Positions 51,592-62,090 of a stretch of 64,000 bases of DNA are shown in pieces. The stretch comes from Limnephilus marmoratus. Its lineage: Eukaryota; Arthropoda; Insecta; Trichoptera; Limnephilidae. Location of the stretch: assembly GCA_917880885.1 (NCBI GenBank), contig OU862913.1, positions 43,743,460 through 43,807,459 on the forward strand, in the 5' to 3' direction. Under the pieces are notes generated by a model, which saw only the letters and a list, made by a program, of their open reading frames with translations, did not search any database and was not told the origin of the DNA. Each line of letters begins with the position of its first letter. Positions within the stretch are counted from its first letter, which is position 1. Both the position numbers and the translations under genes were made by a program.

Positions 51592-52395
51592 CGGCCGGCG
51601 TAGTCCAGCGGTAAGGCTCTTGACTCGCACACCGCAAGACGCGGGATCGAATCCCGGCGTGGCAAATACTCGTAAAATGAATTTAATTAATTTGCGTTAT
51701 TTCACAATTTATTCATTTAAAATAATACATAGTACTATCTTTTGCCCACGGCTTCGCTCGCATAGTATTAGGGGGGTACCCAGAGCGCCTCCTCTACCTT
51801 CCCTATCCCTAGTAACCTCCCCCCCCCCTCCACCCCACCACAACCCACTCCCTCTCCCTTAAATTCCCCCTTCCCCCCATGCAATCCCCCTCCCCTAATA
51901 ACCCCTACCCCCTCCCCACACCTATCTCCGCCCTCACTTATACCCTATCACCCCTCCCCCCCTAACCACCCCCTTCACCACCCCTCCATAACCGTTACAT
52001 TCGTTTTTCAAACAGTTCGCGTGCCACCTATTGTTAGTTTTGTATTATTCTGATGTCTGAGCTATATTGTTAAGTTTCATTAAAATCCAGTAAGTAGTTT
52101 TTGCGTGAAAGAGTAAAAACATACTTCCATACAAACATTCGCCTTTATAATATTATAAGTAGGAAGTAGGATTCCAGAATGGAAGATACTCTCAGTATCG
52201 CCCTGGTGTAAGACCGTCATTCAGAATTGAAACGTTGCTTGAAATGGCATTAGCCGTGCTTGGTGACCAGATCTGAATAGCCAGGTACTTCCCCACCTTC
52301 AGCCACACAACATACCCCAATTGGGGATGCTATAGTCTCACTGGCTTCCGACGTGAGCAGTTGGGACTCTTGTGCGGTAAACATATAAAAAAATT
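51592..52395 (+). mobile_element. SINE family A interrupted by a C-rich repeat
   Basis: The tRNA-like head (51,592-51,665) has the best A- and B-boxes in the window (tagtccagcggtaagg; gggatcgaatcccg). The body stops near 51,743 and resumes at 52,168 ('ttccagaatggaagatactc'). Confidence 0.8.
51744..52167 (+). mobile_element. C-rich inserted repeat
   Basis: It opens 'cttttgcccacggcttcgct', holds a 200-bp C/T-rich stretch, and ends 'catacaaacattcgccttta' 'taatattataagtagga'. Such text is familiar as a dispersed insect repeat, perhaps an RTE-type LINE tail. It is related to 20,000-20,190. Confidence 0.6.
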
Positions 52396-52564
52396 TAAAA
52401 CTTTTTCACCGTGTCTAAGTTACATTTTCAAAATTGGAACTGATGGTGGAAAAATTCAATCACGCGATTAAGTGGGTTTACCTGTAATATAAAATTTGAT
52501 TTATAATATCCCGTGATTTTTCCGGGAAAGGTTTAGTTTAAGCAAATTATTTTCAAAATTGAAA

Positions 52565-53640
52565 CTGATTTATCGGAAATTTAAACTATATATGCTGTAT
52601 TATATGTGCGCACGTTTCGGAGGCCGGCAGCAGTTTAATCAAAAAATCCAACAAACATTTTCAGTCTTGTTGTTATTTCGTTTGGAAAGGAGTGCAAAAA
52701 AACAAATAATGTTTTCAATGTCGTCATCGCATCGATTTCCTGTTATTGTTATTGCTTGACAGAAATGAATTGAAAAACAGCTTATTGCTATGGCCGCGTG
52801 CAAAACCGCTTATTCCGTGCACAAATTTGCACTTCGCAACGGAAGAACGTTAACCCTTTCGATGCCGAGTGTTTTTTTTTTAAATTTTATCATTCCTAAT
52901 TATAAACTATCATTGATTTAATATTATCATTTGTAATGCCTGGAAAAAATATTAGATCCATTAAAAGACGGTTTTTTTCGATCACAAATGACAAGTTTTT
53001 TTAAAGTCAGTATCGTAAAATATTAGCGATTCCTGCATAAAATTATGACTGGAAATAAGTAGAGAATAGATTTAATTTTCTTGTTTTTTATTTATTTTTT
53101 TATTTGGATAATTTATTGAAGATGGTATATTAACTTATGTGCATGGCTACTTATCTATTATTTTATAGAAACCGTAAGACAGTTGCGTGGTTGAAATAAA
53201 TTCCCACCTCCCGCCTCTAGATTTAAATATTATGAATTTTTCTCTTTCACACTTTCATGCTTCTCTAATATATTTTTCTAATTTACACCCTTAATGTGTG
53301 CTGTATTGTATTTTTATATATTTTTGTATTGATTTAATTTTAGTCATGACGCCACGTTTTGCAAGCCTTTTTATAATAACTCTATTGCGTATGTGTACAC
53401 AGCACATGAAAATGTGTTATTATGTAATTAAAGTTTAATTTAAATGAAAAGGAACCCAATACCGATCCTTGAACAACACTTGCGTGTTTTCCATTGGTTC
53501 TGATAATGACTACGCAAGTTTTTACTCATTTTTTTCCATGGAGGTATCCTCTTAACTAATAAATTAAGAGCGACGCCTTCTGAAAGACCAATGGTTTCAA
53601 TGGACTGCTGAAATAGTGAACTGTTTTTCATATTTTCGTC
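52565..53640. other. Sequence without recognised features
   Basis: It is AT-rich. Small ORFs lack motifs and no repeat relation was seen. Confidence 0.45.
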
Positions 53641-53644
53641 ATTT

Positions 53645-53850
53645 GCGTTATTTGTTTTTGGGGTGTTACGCCGTGTTGCGCTACCTCCTTCTTTGAGGAT
53701 CATCATCAGGGTCCTGATGATGGATACTGCAACGCTGTCCGAAACGTTGGCTAAAGAAGGAGGAAGCGCAATACGGCAAAACACCCCAAAAACAAATAAC
53801 GAAAATACTTTTGGCCGTGAAAATCTTAAAACGTATCTCTTTTTCATATA
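53645..53850. repeat. Foldback with hammerhead-like core
   Basis: The arm 'tttttggggtgttacgccgt' is matched inverted by 'acggcaaaacaccccaaaaa', with 'gcgctacctccttctttg' against 'ctaaagaaggaggaagcgc'. Inside lies CTGATGA, a ~20-nt imperfect hairpin, then GAAACG (53,716-53,750). Adjacent text matches 9,545-9,720. Confidence 0.6.
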
Positions 53851-54054
53851 TTTACTTTCACAAGAATCCCAACTATGTTTCGGGCCTTTTCACAAAAGTT
53901 ATTATTCCGTAAAATCTGAAAATACAATCTGAATTTTTTTTTACTCTTCGGAAATTCTATTTTAACAGTTATTTGCTTGTTTTTTGATAACACAGTAATA
54001 CTCGTATGTTGAAGATTGAAGCGTTTTTCGTATTAATCACTAACTAACTAACCA

Positions 54055-54592
54055 TCACGCCGTTTCCCCGCAGGGGTAGGCAGAGAGAACAGACCGCCAG
54101 ACAACTCGGTTTTGACACACACTCTTTACCTCACTCACATTCATACATCGTATCATACGTTCTCTTCTATTATTCTGACTTTTGATATGGCCCGACTCAA
54201 GTATCTGATTCACTTGATCGTGCCATGTCTTCCTCGGGCGTCCCCGACTTCTTCTACCATTCACATTCGCGTCGTATATTCTTCTTACACTACTTTCTTC
54301 GTTCATTCGCTCTACATACCCAAACCATCTGAGGGTCCCTTTCTTAATTTTACTCATAAAGCTTACATTAGTCTTACATTCTTTGCGAATATCCACATTT
54401 CTCACACGATCATACATTGTTTTACCACACATACGTCTCAGAGATCTCATTTCAACAGCATTCAGTTTACTTTCATCCTTCCTCTGCCAGTTCCATGCCT
54501 CACTGCCATACATCAGGGTACGTTTCAGGACTCCATTGTGGACTGCTAGCTTCGCTTCTTTTGACAGTTTTTTATTAGCGCCAACGGAGTTG
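54055..54592 (-). pseudogene. LINE reverse transcriptase C-terminus
   Basis: The open frame reads 'VLKRTLMYGSEAWNWQRKDE', 'LNAVEMRSLRRMCGKTMYDR', 'KKGTLRWFGYVERM', 'NGRRSRGRPRKTWHDQV' and ends 'VSAYPCGETA' with a stop. The block order is a familiar C-terminal signature of an insect LINE family. The apparent start at 54,645 lies in an adjoining SINE body, so the first 20 or so residues are not LINE-derived. Confidence 0.85.
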
Positions 54593-54594
54593 CA

Positions 54595-55168
54595 CGTTCC
54601 AGAGTGGAAGATACTCTCAGTATCGCCCTGGTGTGAGACCACCATTCAGAATTGAAACGTTGCTTGAAATGGCGTTAGCCGTGTTGGGTGACTTTTTTTT
54701 TTTTTTTTTTACATGAGCTCCACACAGGAGGCCCTGAGGAAAATAATTTCCCTCAGGGCCTATGTCATCTTTGAGGATGCTGTGTGGAGGGTTTTTTTTA
54801 AGGAAAGGAAGGAGAGGAGAGTTCTGGGAAGGAAAAGGGTTTAGGGGGTGGGTAGGAATCTGGGGTTCAGTATGTCCTGGTCATCTGCCTTCAAGACCTA
54901 GACAAACCTCACCCCATGAACCCGGGCACCCCTGCTAAATCACCAAACGTAGCAAACCACTTGGGGTGACCTATGGCAGAGGTGTTGGTTATCCAATAAA
55001 GGTTCCCGGGGCGGCGGTACCAATTCCCGCCTCCCAAATTGAAAGACTAAGTCTGAATAGCCAGGTACTTTCCCACCTCCCTCTTCCCCATCTCCTTCCC
55101 TACACCATTACCTTCAGCTCTAGACGGGAGCCGTTGGGACTCTTAAGTGGTATACATGTAAAAAAAAC
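54595..55168 (+). mobile_element. SINE body split by a LINE-derived element
   Basis: The SINE body runs 54,595-54,690 ('cagtatcgccctggtg') and 55,045-55,165 ('ctgaatagccaggtact', 'gttgggactc'). Between them, 54,692-55,042, is a minus-strand LINE-derived element with a T17-type run, 'ggaggccctgaggaaaataa' and 'cggcggtacc'. The order of events is LINE, then SINE, then derivative. Confidence 0.8.
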
Positions 55169-55253
55169 GGCATTCAGTCCACCATTAATGAAGTTACCTG
55201 CATTCACCCTTCTTTCAATATCTCTTTCAGCCTTCCCATCTCTCGTAAACATA

Positions 55254-55301
55254 CTACCCAGATACACAAACTCCAAGCTGGGAGTTTGTGTATCTGGGTA
55301 G
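55254..55301. repeat. Perfect 21-bp inverted repeat
   Basis: 'ctacccagatacacaaactc' plus c pairs with the arm ending 'tatctgggtag' around a 6-nt loop. The left arm is LINE coding sequence (the EFVYLGS codons), and the right arm is its copy at the element's breakpoint. Confidence 0.9.
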
Positions 55302-55744
55302 ATGCTAACTATAACTGCTCCAAGTATTCATCATTCAGTAATATATAATGAATTCAATAATAGTTAAGGAATGGGTTTTTGAAACTTTGCGCTGCATTAA
55401 CTATAACCTATTCAATAGATAAGATCGTGGAATTGAGTCACTAAAATCCTAAACGTTTTTTCCATCTGGAATTTCTTTTGATTTTGTAAATCTTTATAAT
55501 GATTGCTTTAATAAAGTTTATTCGGCTTCCAGATACAAGTTCTTCTTGGTCAAGTGTAACAATTGTTCAGTAAGTAGTCGAATACTACTATTATTCATTA
55601 TTCTTTTATGCTGTTTATAAAATGTTGCATGTTGTACTGCGGCTGTTTTGAAAATTCGGTTTGGCATATCATTCCTTCGCCTTCGGTTTATATTTTCCGA
55701 TTATTAACGATCATCATTAATCGACAAAAAATGTCATCCATTTT
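55302..55744. other. Sequence without recognised features
   Basis: This is AT-rich intergenic DNA without motif or repeat relation that I can see. Confidence 0.45.
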
Positions 55745-56118
55745 TTTTTAAACGAATAACGCACAAGAGTCCCAAATGCTCCCGTCTGGAGCGAGTGAGG
55801 CTATGGCATCCCTAATTGGGGTATGTTATGAGGCTAAAGGTAGTGAGGATGGAAAGGAGATAGGGAAGAGGAAGTTGGGGAAGTACCTGGCTATTCAGAT
55901 CTGGTTACCAAACATGGCTAAAGCCATTTCAAGCAACGTTTCAATTCTGAATGGTGGTCTTACACCAGATACTGAGAGAGTATTCCACTCTGGAACGTGT
56001 CGCAAATATACATTATTGTGAATAACACATTTTATTCACGTAAAATTAATTTGCCATTCCGGGATTCGATCCCGCGACCTTCGGATTGCGAGTCAAGAGC
56101 CGTACCGCTGGGCCGGCC
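55745..56118 (-). mobile_element. tRNA-derived SINE, family A (reverse)
   Basis: The A-run end is at 55,745. The body reads reversed ('ccaattggggtatgttatga'), and the tRNA-like head at 56,050-56,118 has the B-box reversed ('cgggattcgatcccg'). The core 'cgccctggtg' is partly deleted here. Confidence 0.75.
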
Positions 56119-56175
56119 GTCCATGCAGCATCCTCAAAGATGGCAGGCCTTTAGGAAAATTCTTTCCCTAAAAGC
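56112..56175 (+). mobile_element. Scrap of the LINE hairpin tail
   Basis: 'gcagcatcctcaaagatggc' followed by 'ctttaggaaaattctttccc' is a decayed tail of the Jockey family. Confidence 0.45.
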
Positions 56176-56292
56176 TTGCTTTTTGCAAAAAAATAACTGG
56201 CAGCCAGAGGGTTAGGAGAGTTATTCACAAACAATTTACACACGACAGTCAAAAATTGTTATCTTTTGTGTGACTCCGAGTGCAAAAATACT

Positions 56293-56330
56293 GATTTAAA
56301 TATGAAAGCAAACCTCATTGAATCACAGTT
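56293..56330 (+). promoter_or_regulatory. Candidate core promoter of the second gene
   Basis: A TATA-like tttaaata (about 56,295-56,302) lies roughly 28 bases before tcacagtt, an arthropod initiator-like site. A start site there would give a 5' UTR of about 80 bases. Confidence 0.4.
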
Positions 56331-56409
56331 CGACTTCAACTCTTGGAGTGGTATCTACTAACAAGAGACTTTTGTAAAATAAATTCAGTGTTGCAAAAGT
56401 ATTTTCAAA

Positions 56410-56476
56410 ATGCGGTATTTCCTAGAAATTGTGTTGATAGTTTTTACGGCAACTTTCGTGGAAGCCCAGAGGGAAG
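56410..56476 (+). CDS. First exon of a second gene: signal peptide, probably a clip-protease paralog
   Basis: The Met opens MRYFLEIVLIVFTATFVEA, a typical signal peptide with a likely cut after VEA, followed by QREG. The donor gtaaga falls after GAA G, phase 1. That matches the phase needed to splice onto a clip N-half exon, all four of which start in phase 1 with Gly-completing bases, and GAA-G is also how three of the clip C-half exons end. No further exon of this gene is recognised before the window ends. It lies about 20 kb behind the first gene in the same direction. It could be an unrelated secreted protein; the link rests on phase and position. Confidence 0.6.
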
Positions 56477-57280
56477 GTAAGAATATTTTCCATACAAATT
56501 AAATAAATTAAAGTACAACTGGTATTTCAAATCAGAATATTTGTTTTTTTATAAACTGTTTGATTATGCCTTAAGAAGGTGAAAAACTTAAAAAAAAACT
56601 TTAACACCTTTTTTTGTGTGGCATGGAAATTGGGAACAATTTATATACTATTTATACGTAAGGGCTATCCCAATTTTACCAAAGAAAACTAGATTTACTG
56701 GCAATGGTTGTATACCCTCTTTAAGTAAACCTACCTTCTTGGGTACCTAGTGCTAATATTAAAATGCAGTTTGATAAATAACCGATTTATTTTATTTCAA
56801 TTTATAATTTTTTTATAATTTTTTTTTTATTTAAAATGCCTAGGTAACTGGCATTTAATGACATTTTTTTTTGATCTTTTATATTTCATTCCGTCATTTT
56901 GACTGTTTGTTAAATTATATTATAAAAAGAAAAAAAAAATAAGCCCTTTTTTGGAAATAATTTTTTTTAAACAATCAATTCATGAATCCTAATTATACTT
57001 CACCAAAAAAAAAAAACTGTAAGGACTTATAAAATTGTGCGAGTATTGGAAGATAGCTAGATGGCTGACTGGGACTCTTCCAATATATATTTTTTTAAAT
57101 TTTACATAAATGGGCAAATTTAAAAATTATATGAAAATACGTTGTGCAATTTTATTATTTTTAATTTCTATATTCTCTGTAGGAACATCTGAAAAGGTCA
57201 TTTTGAAATTGTTTCAATTCATAATTCAAGAATATTACCGGAATATTTATATTTATTAGAGTACCGCACGAGAATCCCGA
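56477..57280. other. Intron or intergenic DNA, no recognised element
   Basis: This is AT-rich text after the signal-peptide exon. No clip-like exon was found. Confidence 0.45.
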
Positions 57281-57410
57281 CTGCTAATTTATTAAAAACA
57301 TTAACACGGATTTTTTTAACCGTTGTTTTTTTTCGCCTTGTAAGGTTCAGTCCGTTTCCAGTTTTTCCTCCGTGAGGTGCAATCTAATGACTGGTGATAC
57401 ACAAAAGCAT
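57280..57410 (+). repeat. Dispersed module L (diverged)
   Basis: 'cgccttgtaaggttcagtcc' and 'cctccgtgaggtgcaatcta' recur; part of the module is repeated again at 57,420-57,480. Confidence 0.5.
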
Positions 57411-57974
57411 TAAATAAAATTCTTTTGTCCTTGTAAGGCTCCATCGGTTTCTGTAATTTTCCTGCTGCGAGGTGCAGTCCGTAATAATTTTGAGAATTTT
57501 TTTCCGGAATTACTCAATAAATCACATACCAGTTAAAACCACTGCAAGCATTACCCACGTAGATAATGCAACGCTTCTTCTTGGAAATCCTTCTATATAA
57601 GTTTTTTTTCTTCCTCTGGGTGCACCACTGGTCTCTTTAAACAAAATTCATGCATTGATATCTGCAAAATCCAAAATGCCAACTACGAGATTCTGCTTTC
57701 ACAATATACAATGTGTGCTCCCTTTGATCAACTACAATATTACCTATAATATGATCAAACACTTATATTATACTGTCACTTTATTTTTTCACAAATTGAG
57801 ATTAAGAACGTCATTTAATATATATTACTAAGAAAACTGTATCAAACAAAATAAACAGTAAAAATAAAAATAATTAAAAAATCTTTTAAAGGAAAAAATT
57901 TAAACGAAATACATTTATTAACATTTTTAATCGTTAGAAAATATATTATATAATATTAAAGTTTATCTCAACAT

Positions 57975-58062
57975 TTTATGGCGGCCTCCGTGGTCGAGGG
58001 GTAAAGCTCTCAAATAGCAAACAAAAAGTCTCGGGTTCGAATCCCGGCGTGTGCAAATAAAA
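57975..58062 (+). repeat. tRNA-like head of SINE family B
   Basis: It reads 'gcggcctccgtggtcgaggg' and 'ctcgggttcgaatcccggcg', the least damaged family-B head in the window. No SINE body follows. Confidence 0.65.
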
Positions 58063-58629
58063 TAAATAAATTCTGAAACATAGCTTTTCCAGATAAATTT
58101 ATTTTACTGCATGATTATATCATTTGAAATGAGTGTTGTATAATACAAATTTTTTTGTTTGAAAATTTAACAAATCTGCCAACGACCTACGGTATACATA
58201 ACATTATTATGCTAAAAATAAACATATTGTTCTCATAATTTAAAACATAACTTTTCCAGATAAAAGAACAGTCTTTCGAAATCAATTAATACTTTCATGT
58301 GCAAAAGAGTCAACGCGGGTAAAATTTTAATTAAAAATGACATATTTCCGGTTTTGTATAGTTTTTCACTCTTAACGCATTTTTATTGACATCAGATGTA
58401 GACAAGTGATTTTAATATATATTTTTAACTGAAAAATATTATTATTACATTTTTGTAATAACTTTTGAAGGTTTTTCCCAAATTATTTATATTTAATTTT
58501 ATTAAGGTAGGTTTAATTTTTTCCTATTTAAAAAAAATAGCTTCCAACAATATGGGAAAAAATTTGATGTAGATAAAATATTGTTCATTCTGAAATTTTA
58601 AACACGAGATTGACAAAAATGTTTCGAAA

Positions 58630-58748
58630 ATAAGAGGTCTCGGTAACCGAATTGGTCAGACGAAAAATCGGTAGCCGTATTGTTAGCATGCGTCTTAGTT
58701 AGACGAGAGATCCTGGGTTCGTGTCTCAGTTGTGACCATTATCTTTTG
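58630..58748 (+). repeat. tRNA-Thr-like module (family C), internally duplicated
   Basis: Part of the D-arm region is repeated ('gtaaccgaattggtcagacg' then 'gtagccgtattgttagcatg'). The T-arm is mutated to gggttcgtgtctcag. Confidence 0.5.
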
Positions 58749-58757
58749 AGAAGTTGG

Positions 58758-58990
58758 GACTCTTGTGTCTTCTTCTTCCTTGCGCTGTCCCAACTCATTG
58801 CCTAGGTAGGCTGTTGGGGTCGGCTCTTCTCGTTTTCAGGTTGTAATTTCTTCTGTTCTGTGTTTAACTCCTTTATATAATGGCCTTCATCCAGGCCGTT
58901 TCTTTGCCTGCTTCACTGTGCAGTCTGATGGTCTCTGTTTTATGTGCCCGTACCATCTCAACTGTCGTTCCTCCAGCTTACTGTTTATTG
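58758..58990 (-). pseudogene. LINE reverse transcriptase C-terminal scrap
   Basis: The minus strand reads 'SKLEERQLRWYGHIKQRPSD' near 58,960 and, in another frame, 'RRADPNSL' and 'SWDSARKKK' near 58,800. These are typical end motifs of a LINE family. The frame is broken. Confidence 0.65.
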
Positions 58991-59384
58991 GGACTCTTGT
59001 GTGATATTAATATTATTTTATTTATTAATTTTAAAATCACGCTATTTTTGACTGAGCGTAATAAATTCGAATTTTAACTCAGCCGTTATGCTTTTAATCT
59101 GTCCGTATTTTTTTGTACGTTCCGTTTCCGGTTGGATGTGATATTCAGAAGACATTGTGAAAAAAGAATTGTTTCCCAGATAGTGACGTATCTTTGGATG
59201 AATTATATAATTTCTTATTTAAAATAATTTAAAAAGTTACGATAATTAAATGGTTTATATTTAAGTAGGTAGGTATTTAAGTACCCACTTACAAATATTA
59301 TGTTTAAGGAGGGATTTTTGGTTTAGATTTATTAAATACGAGAAATTTAGAAACACACTTTTTTGGACACGAGACACGCTTGCT

Positions 59385-59742
59385 GAAATCCCCGGCATTG
59401 CCCGGACTTAACGCATTTTGTGTGGATGTGGGAAAGTACCTAATTTTTATTTTATTGTTTTATTTGAAAAACTTTCTTACTAGAATAACTTTTGAAGGGT
59501 ATTCACATTGTTTTTGGTTATCTCTTACGTTTTTCATTGTTTCAAAATCAGAAAGAAGCATCCAATAATACGGAAAAAAAAATTAGTTGAAGACAATATT
59601 ATTGTTATTGAAATGTGAAATATGAGATTGACGAAAATGACTTCAATATAAGAGGTCTCGGTAGTCGTATTGTTTAAGGCGTTTGTCTCAGTTAGACAAG
59701 AGATCCTGGGTTCGAGTCCCAGTTGTGACCATTATCTTTTAA
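59385..59742 (+). repeat. 'cccggcattgcccgg' module with tRNA-like family C
   Basis: It starts with 'tccccggcattgcccggact' and ends with the tRNA-like 'gaggtctcggtagtcgtatt' to 'gagtcccagttgtgacc'. The same pairing of modules appears at 3,200-3,520, 10,805-11,125 and 61,565-61,875. Confidence 0.6.
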
Positions 59743-59764
59743 TTTTTTGTATGTCTTGTTCTTT

Positions 59765-60075
59765 TTGCTCTTAATTTAAGTTTAATTTTAAAAATAGGAA
59801 CTGATTGTGGAAAAACTCAAAGTGCGATTAAGTAGGTCCCAACCAATGATATAATATATAAAATTGGAATTAGAGTAGTACTAGGTATTAAAAAAGTACA
59901 AACTAATTTGAATTGTACCTACCTCTATCTGTAACTGCGGTTCAATGAACTCTAAGACTTTTGCTATGAATTTAAGTAACATTTTAAACAATTGAAACCA
60001 AAAGTGGGAAAAATCCAAACATGTGATTAAGTAGGTACCTACTTATCCCGTGATTTTCCACAGGTCTGCGCTAGG
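59765..60075 (+). repeat. Module H units
   Basis: Two diverged units with 'ggaactgattgtggaaaaac' and 'tatcccgtgattttccacag', parallel to 880-1,040. Confidence 0.55.
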
Positions 60076-60109
60076 TATTCAAATACTAATTTCGGTTGGG
60101 CTTCTTTTT

Positions 60110-60395
60110 TACATTAGCTCCATACTGGACGCCCTGAGGAAAATAATTTCCCACAGAGCCTATTTCATTTTAGGCGATGCTGTGTGGAGGGCTTTTTTAA
60201 GGGAAGGAAGAAGAGTATGGTCTGAGAAGGAAATGGGTATGAATGTAGGGGTCAGTGTGTCCAGGAGTGACGGGCGTATGAATCCATCTCTGCAACTGCG
60301 GTGCAAGGCGATTGGTTGAGGGATTCTGGATGGAGAGTTCAAAATACCTCCTCAACCAGTCTCTCTCGATCCAGCCCACCACGCAGCAGGTGTTA
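60110..60395 (-). mobile_element. Fragment of the LINE-derived element
   Basis: It is nearly the same as 1,058-1,350, with the same right-hand breakpoint after 'ccaccacgcagcaggtgtt'. Confidence 0.65.
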
Positions 60396-60489
60396 AAGTA
60401 TTATGTAAGTTTTGGAAGATGGTGCACGTTTTTACCCTTATTTTGTTTTTTTCTTATTTTATATAAATAGGCAAATTTAAAAATTGTTT

Positions 60490-60605
60490 GAAAATATGAT
60501 GAACAAAAACATTGACACGTTTTTTTTACTGTATTTTTCGAATGCAGTCTTTTTCCTACTTTTTCCTCCGTGAGGAGCAATCTAATGAGTGATTATATGA
60601 AAAGT
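60490..60605 (+). repeat. Dispersed module L
   Basis: Near copy of 2,030-2,125, directly before a family-B head. Confidence 0.55.
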
Positions 60606-60621
60606 TTATATCAATATTTTA

Positions 60622-61505
60622 TAGCGGCCTCCGTAGTCAAGCGGTAAGGATCTCAACCACCAAACCAAAAGTTGCGGGTTCATATCACATGAACGCTAAT
60701 AAATTTTATTTTATCATTTAATTTTATTTCATCATCATCATCATCATTACTGTTGGCTCTACAACCCCTGGTGGGTCTTGGCCTCCTAAAGAGTCTTCCT
60801 CCACTCATCTCGGTTTTGTGCCAGCTCTCTCCAGTTTAGAAGCTCCAAGATAGATATGTCTTTGAGGACGTTGTCGCTCCATCTTAAACTTGGTCTTCCC
60901 AGGCTCCTTCTCCCTGTCGGTCTTGAGTTCAGCAGGGACTTTGGTGCTTGATGCTCGGTCATTTTTTCCAAATGACCCAGCCACCGAAGTCTTCCCAGTT
61001 TTATAAATTTTGCGACGTTTAGCTCCTTAAACAAAGTATAGAGCTCATTGTTATAACGTCTGCGCCAAAATCCATTTTCTTGAACCGGTCCGAAGATGCG
61101 CTTCAAAATTTTTCTTTCCAAAACATCCAGTGCTCGCTCATTCCTCTTAGTCAGTACCCAAGTCTCAGCTGCATACGTAAGTACTGGTCTGATAAGGGTT
61201 TTGTACACTAATATCTTCGTGTTTCTGGACAGCAGTCTGGATTTTAATTGGTTTTGTAGCGGAAATAACAGCGAATTGCGTTCACAATAATTTTATTTCG
61301 CAATAAATTAATCAAATTAAAATAATTCGCGGTACGTCCTAGATTGGAAAATACTCTCAGTATCGCTCTGGTGAAAGACCATCAAAATTGATTTCTTTTT
61401 TGAAATGGCTTAAGCTGTGTTTGGTGACCAGATCTGAATTCCCAGGTACTTCCCCACCTACATCTTCCCAATCTAATTTCCCTTTCCACCACCGTAAGTC
61501 TCACA
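60622..61505 (+). mobile_element. SINE family B with the same LINE insertion as at 2,155
   Basis: The head 'gcggcctccgtagtcaagcg', LINE and body are arranged exactly as at 2,155-3,040. The target-site repeat is aattttatttca at 60,720-60,731 and aattttatttcg at 61,289-61,300. Confidence 0.8.
60786..61280 (-). pseudogene. C-terminal part of a LINE reverse transcriptase (copy of 2,285-2,812)
   Basis: It reads 'MYKTLIRPVLTYAAETWVLT', 'KRIFGPVQENGFWRRRYNNE', 'LRWLGHLEKM' and 'GRPSLRWSDNV'. A one-base deletion near 61,258 puts the first residues of the longer copy out of frame. The (ATC)n tail is a few units longer here. Confidence 0.85.
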
Positions 61506-61792
61506 ACATTCATTGAACAATTTAGAAACACACTTTTTTAGTATCTTAAATTACTTGCCGAATTCCCCGGCATTGCCCGGGCTTTACGCATTTTTTTTTA
61601 TTTTTTTTAGTTGGAAAACTTTCTTTTTACAATAACTCTCAAAGTTTTTTCCAAAAATATATATTTTTGGTTTTTTTAATTGCAACAAATTAAAAAAATT
61701 ACATCCGATAATTCTGAAATAAATGGTTGTAGATAATATTGTTCATTCAAAAATTTTAAATACGAGATTGACAAGAATGACTTCCAAATGAG

Positions 61793-61878
61793 AGGTCTCA
61801 GTTGTCGAATTTGTTAAAGCATTCGTCTCATCTGACGAGAGTTCCTGGGTTCGAGTCCCAGTTGTGACCATTACCTTT
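61793..61878 (+). repeat. tRNA-Thr-like module (family C)
   Basis: It runs from 'gaggtctcagttgtcgaatt' to 'gagtcccagttgtgaccatt'. The GGTC/GACC ends and T-arm can pair. Confidence 0.6.
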
Positions 61879-61936
61879 TTATTTTTCTGTGTCTTGTTCT
61901 TTTTCGAGTTTAGGTTATTTTTTGTATTCTTTTTCT

Positions 61937-62090
61937 TTTCAAACTAACTAACTAACTAACTAACCATCACGCCGTTTCCCCGCAGGGGTAGGCAGAGAGG
62001 ACGGACCGCCAAACAACTCGGTCTTGGCACACACTCTTTGCCTCACTCACATTCATACATCGTCTAATACATTCTCTTCTATTAACAAAA
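61937..62090 (-). pseudogene. LINE reverse transcriptase extreme C-terminus
   Basis: After an (aact)n run it carries 'atcacgccgtttccccgcag' and 'ggtaggcagagaggacggac', the same end as at 54,046. It is cut after about 150 bp. Confidence 0.6.

Larger units (their letters stand above)
54046..55275 (-). mobile_element. LINE fragment with two nested insertions
   Basis: The minus strand starts at 55,274 with 'EFVYLGSMFTRDGKAERDIE' and 'RRVNAGNFINGGLNA' (to about 55,170). After a SINE body split by a LINE-derived element it resumes at about 54,590 with 'SVGANKKLSKEAKLAVHNGV'. Together these are consecutive parts of one LINE reverse transcriptase. Confidence 0.8.
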
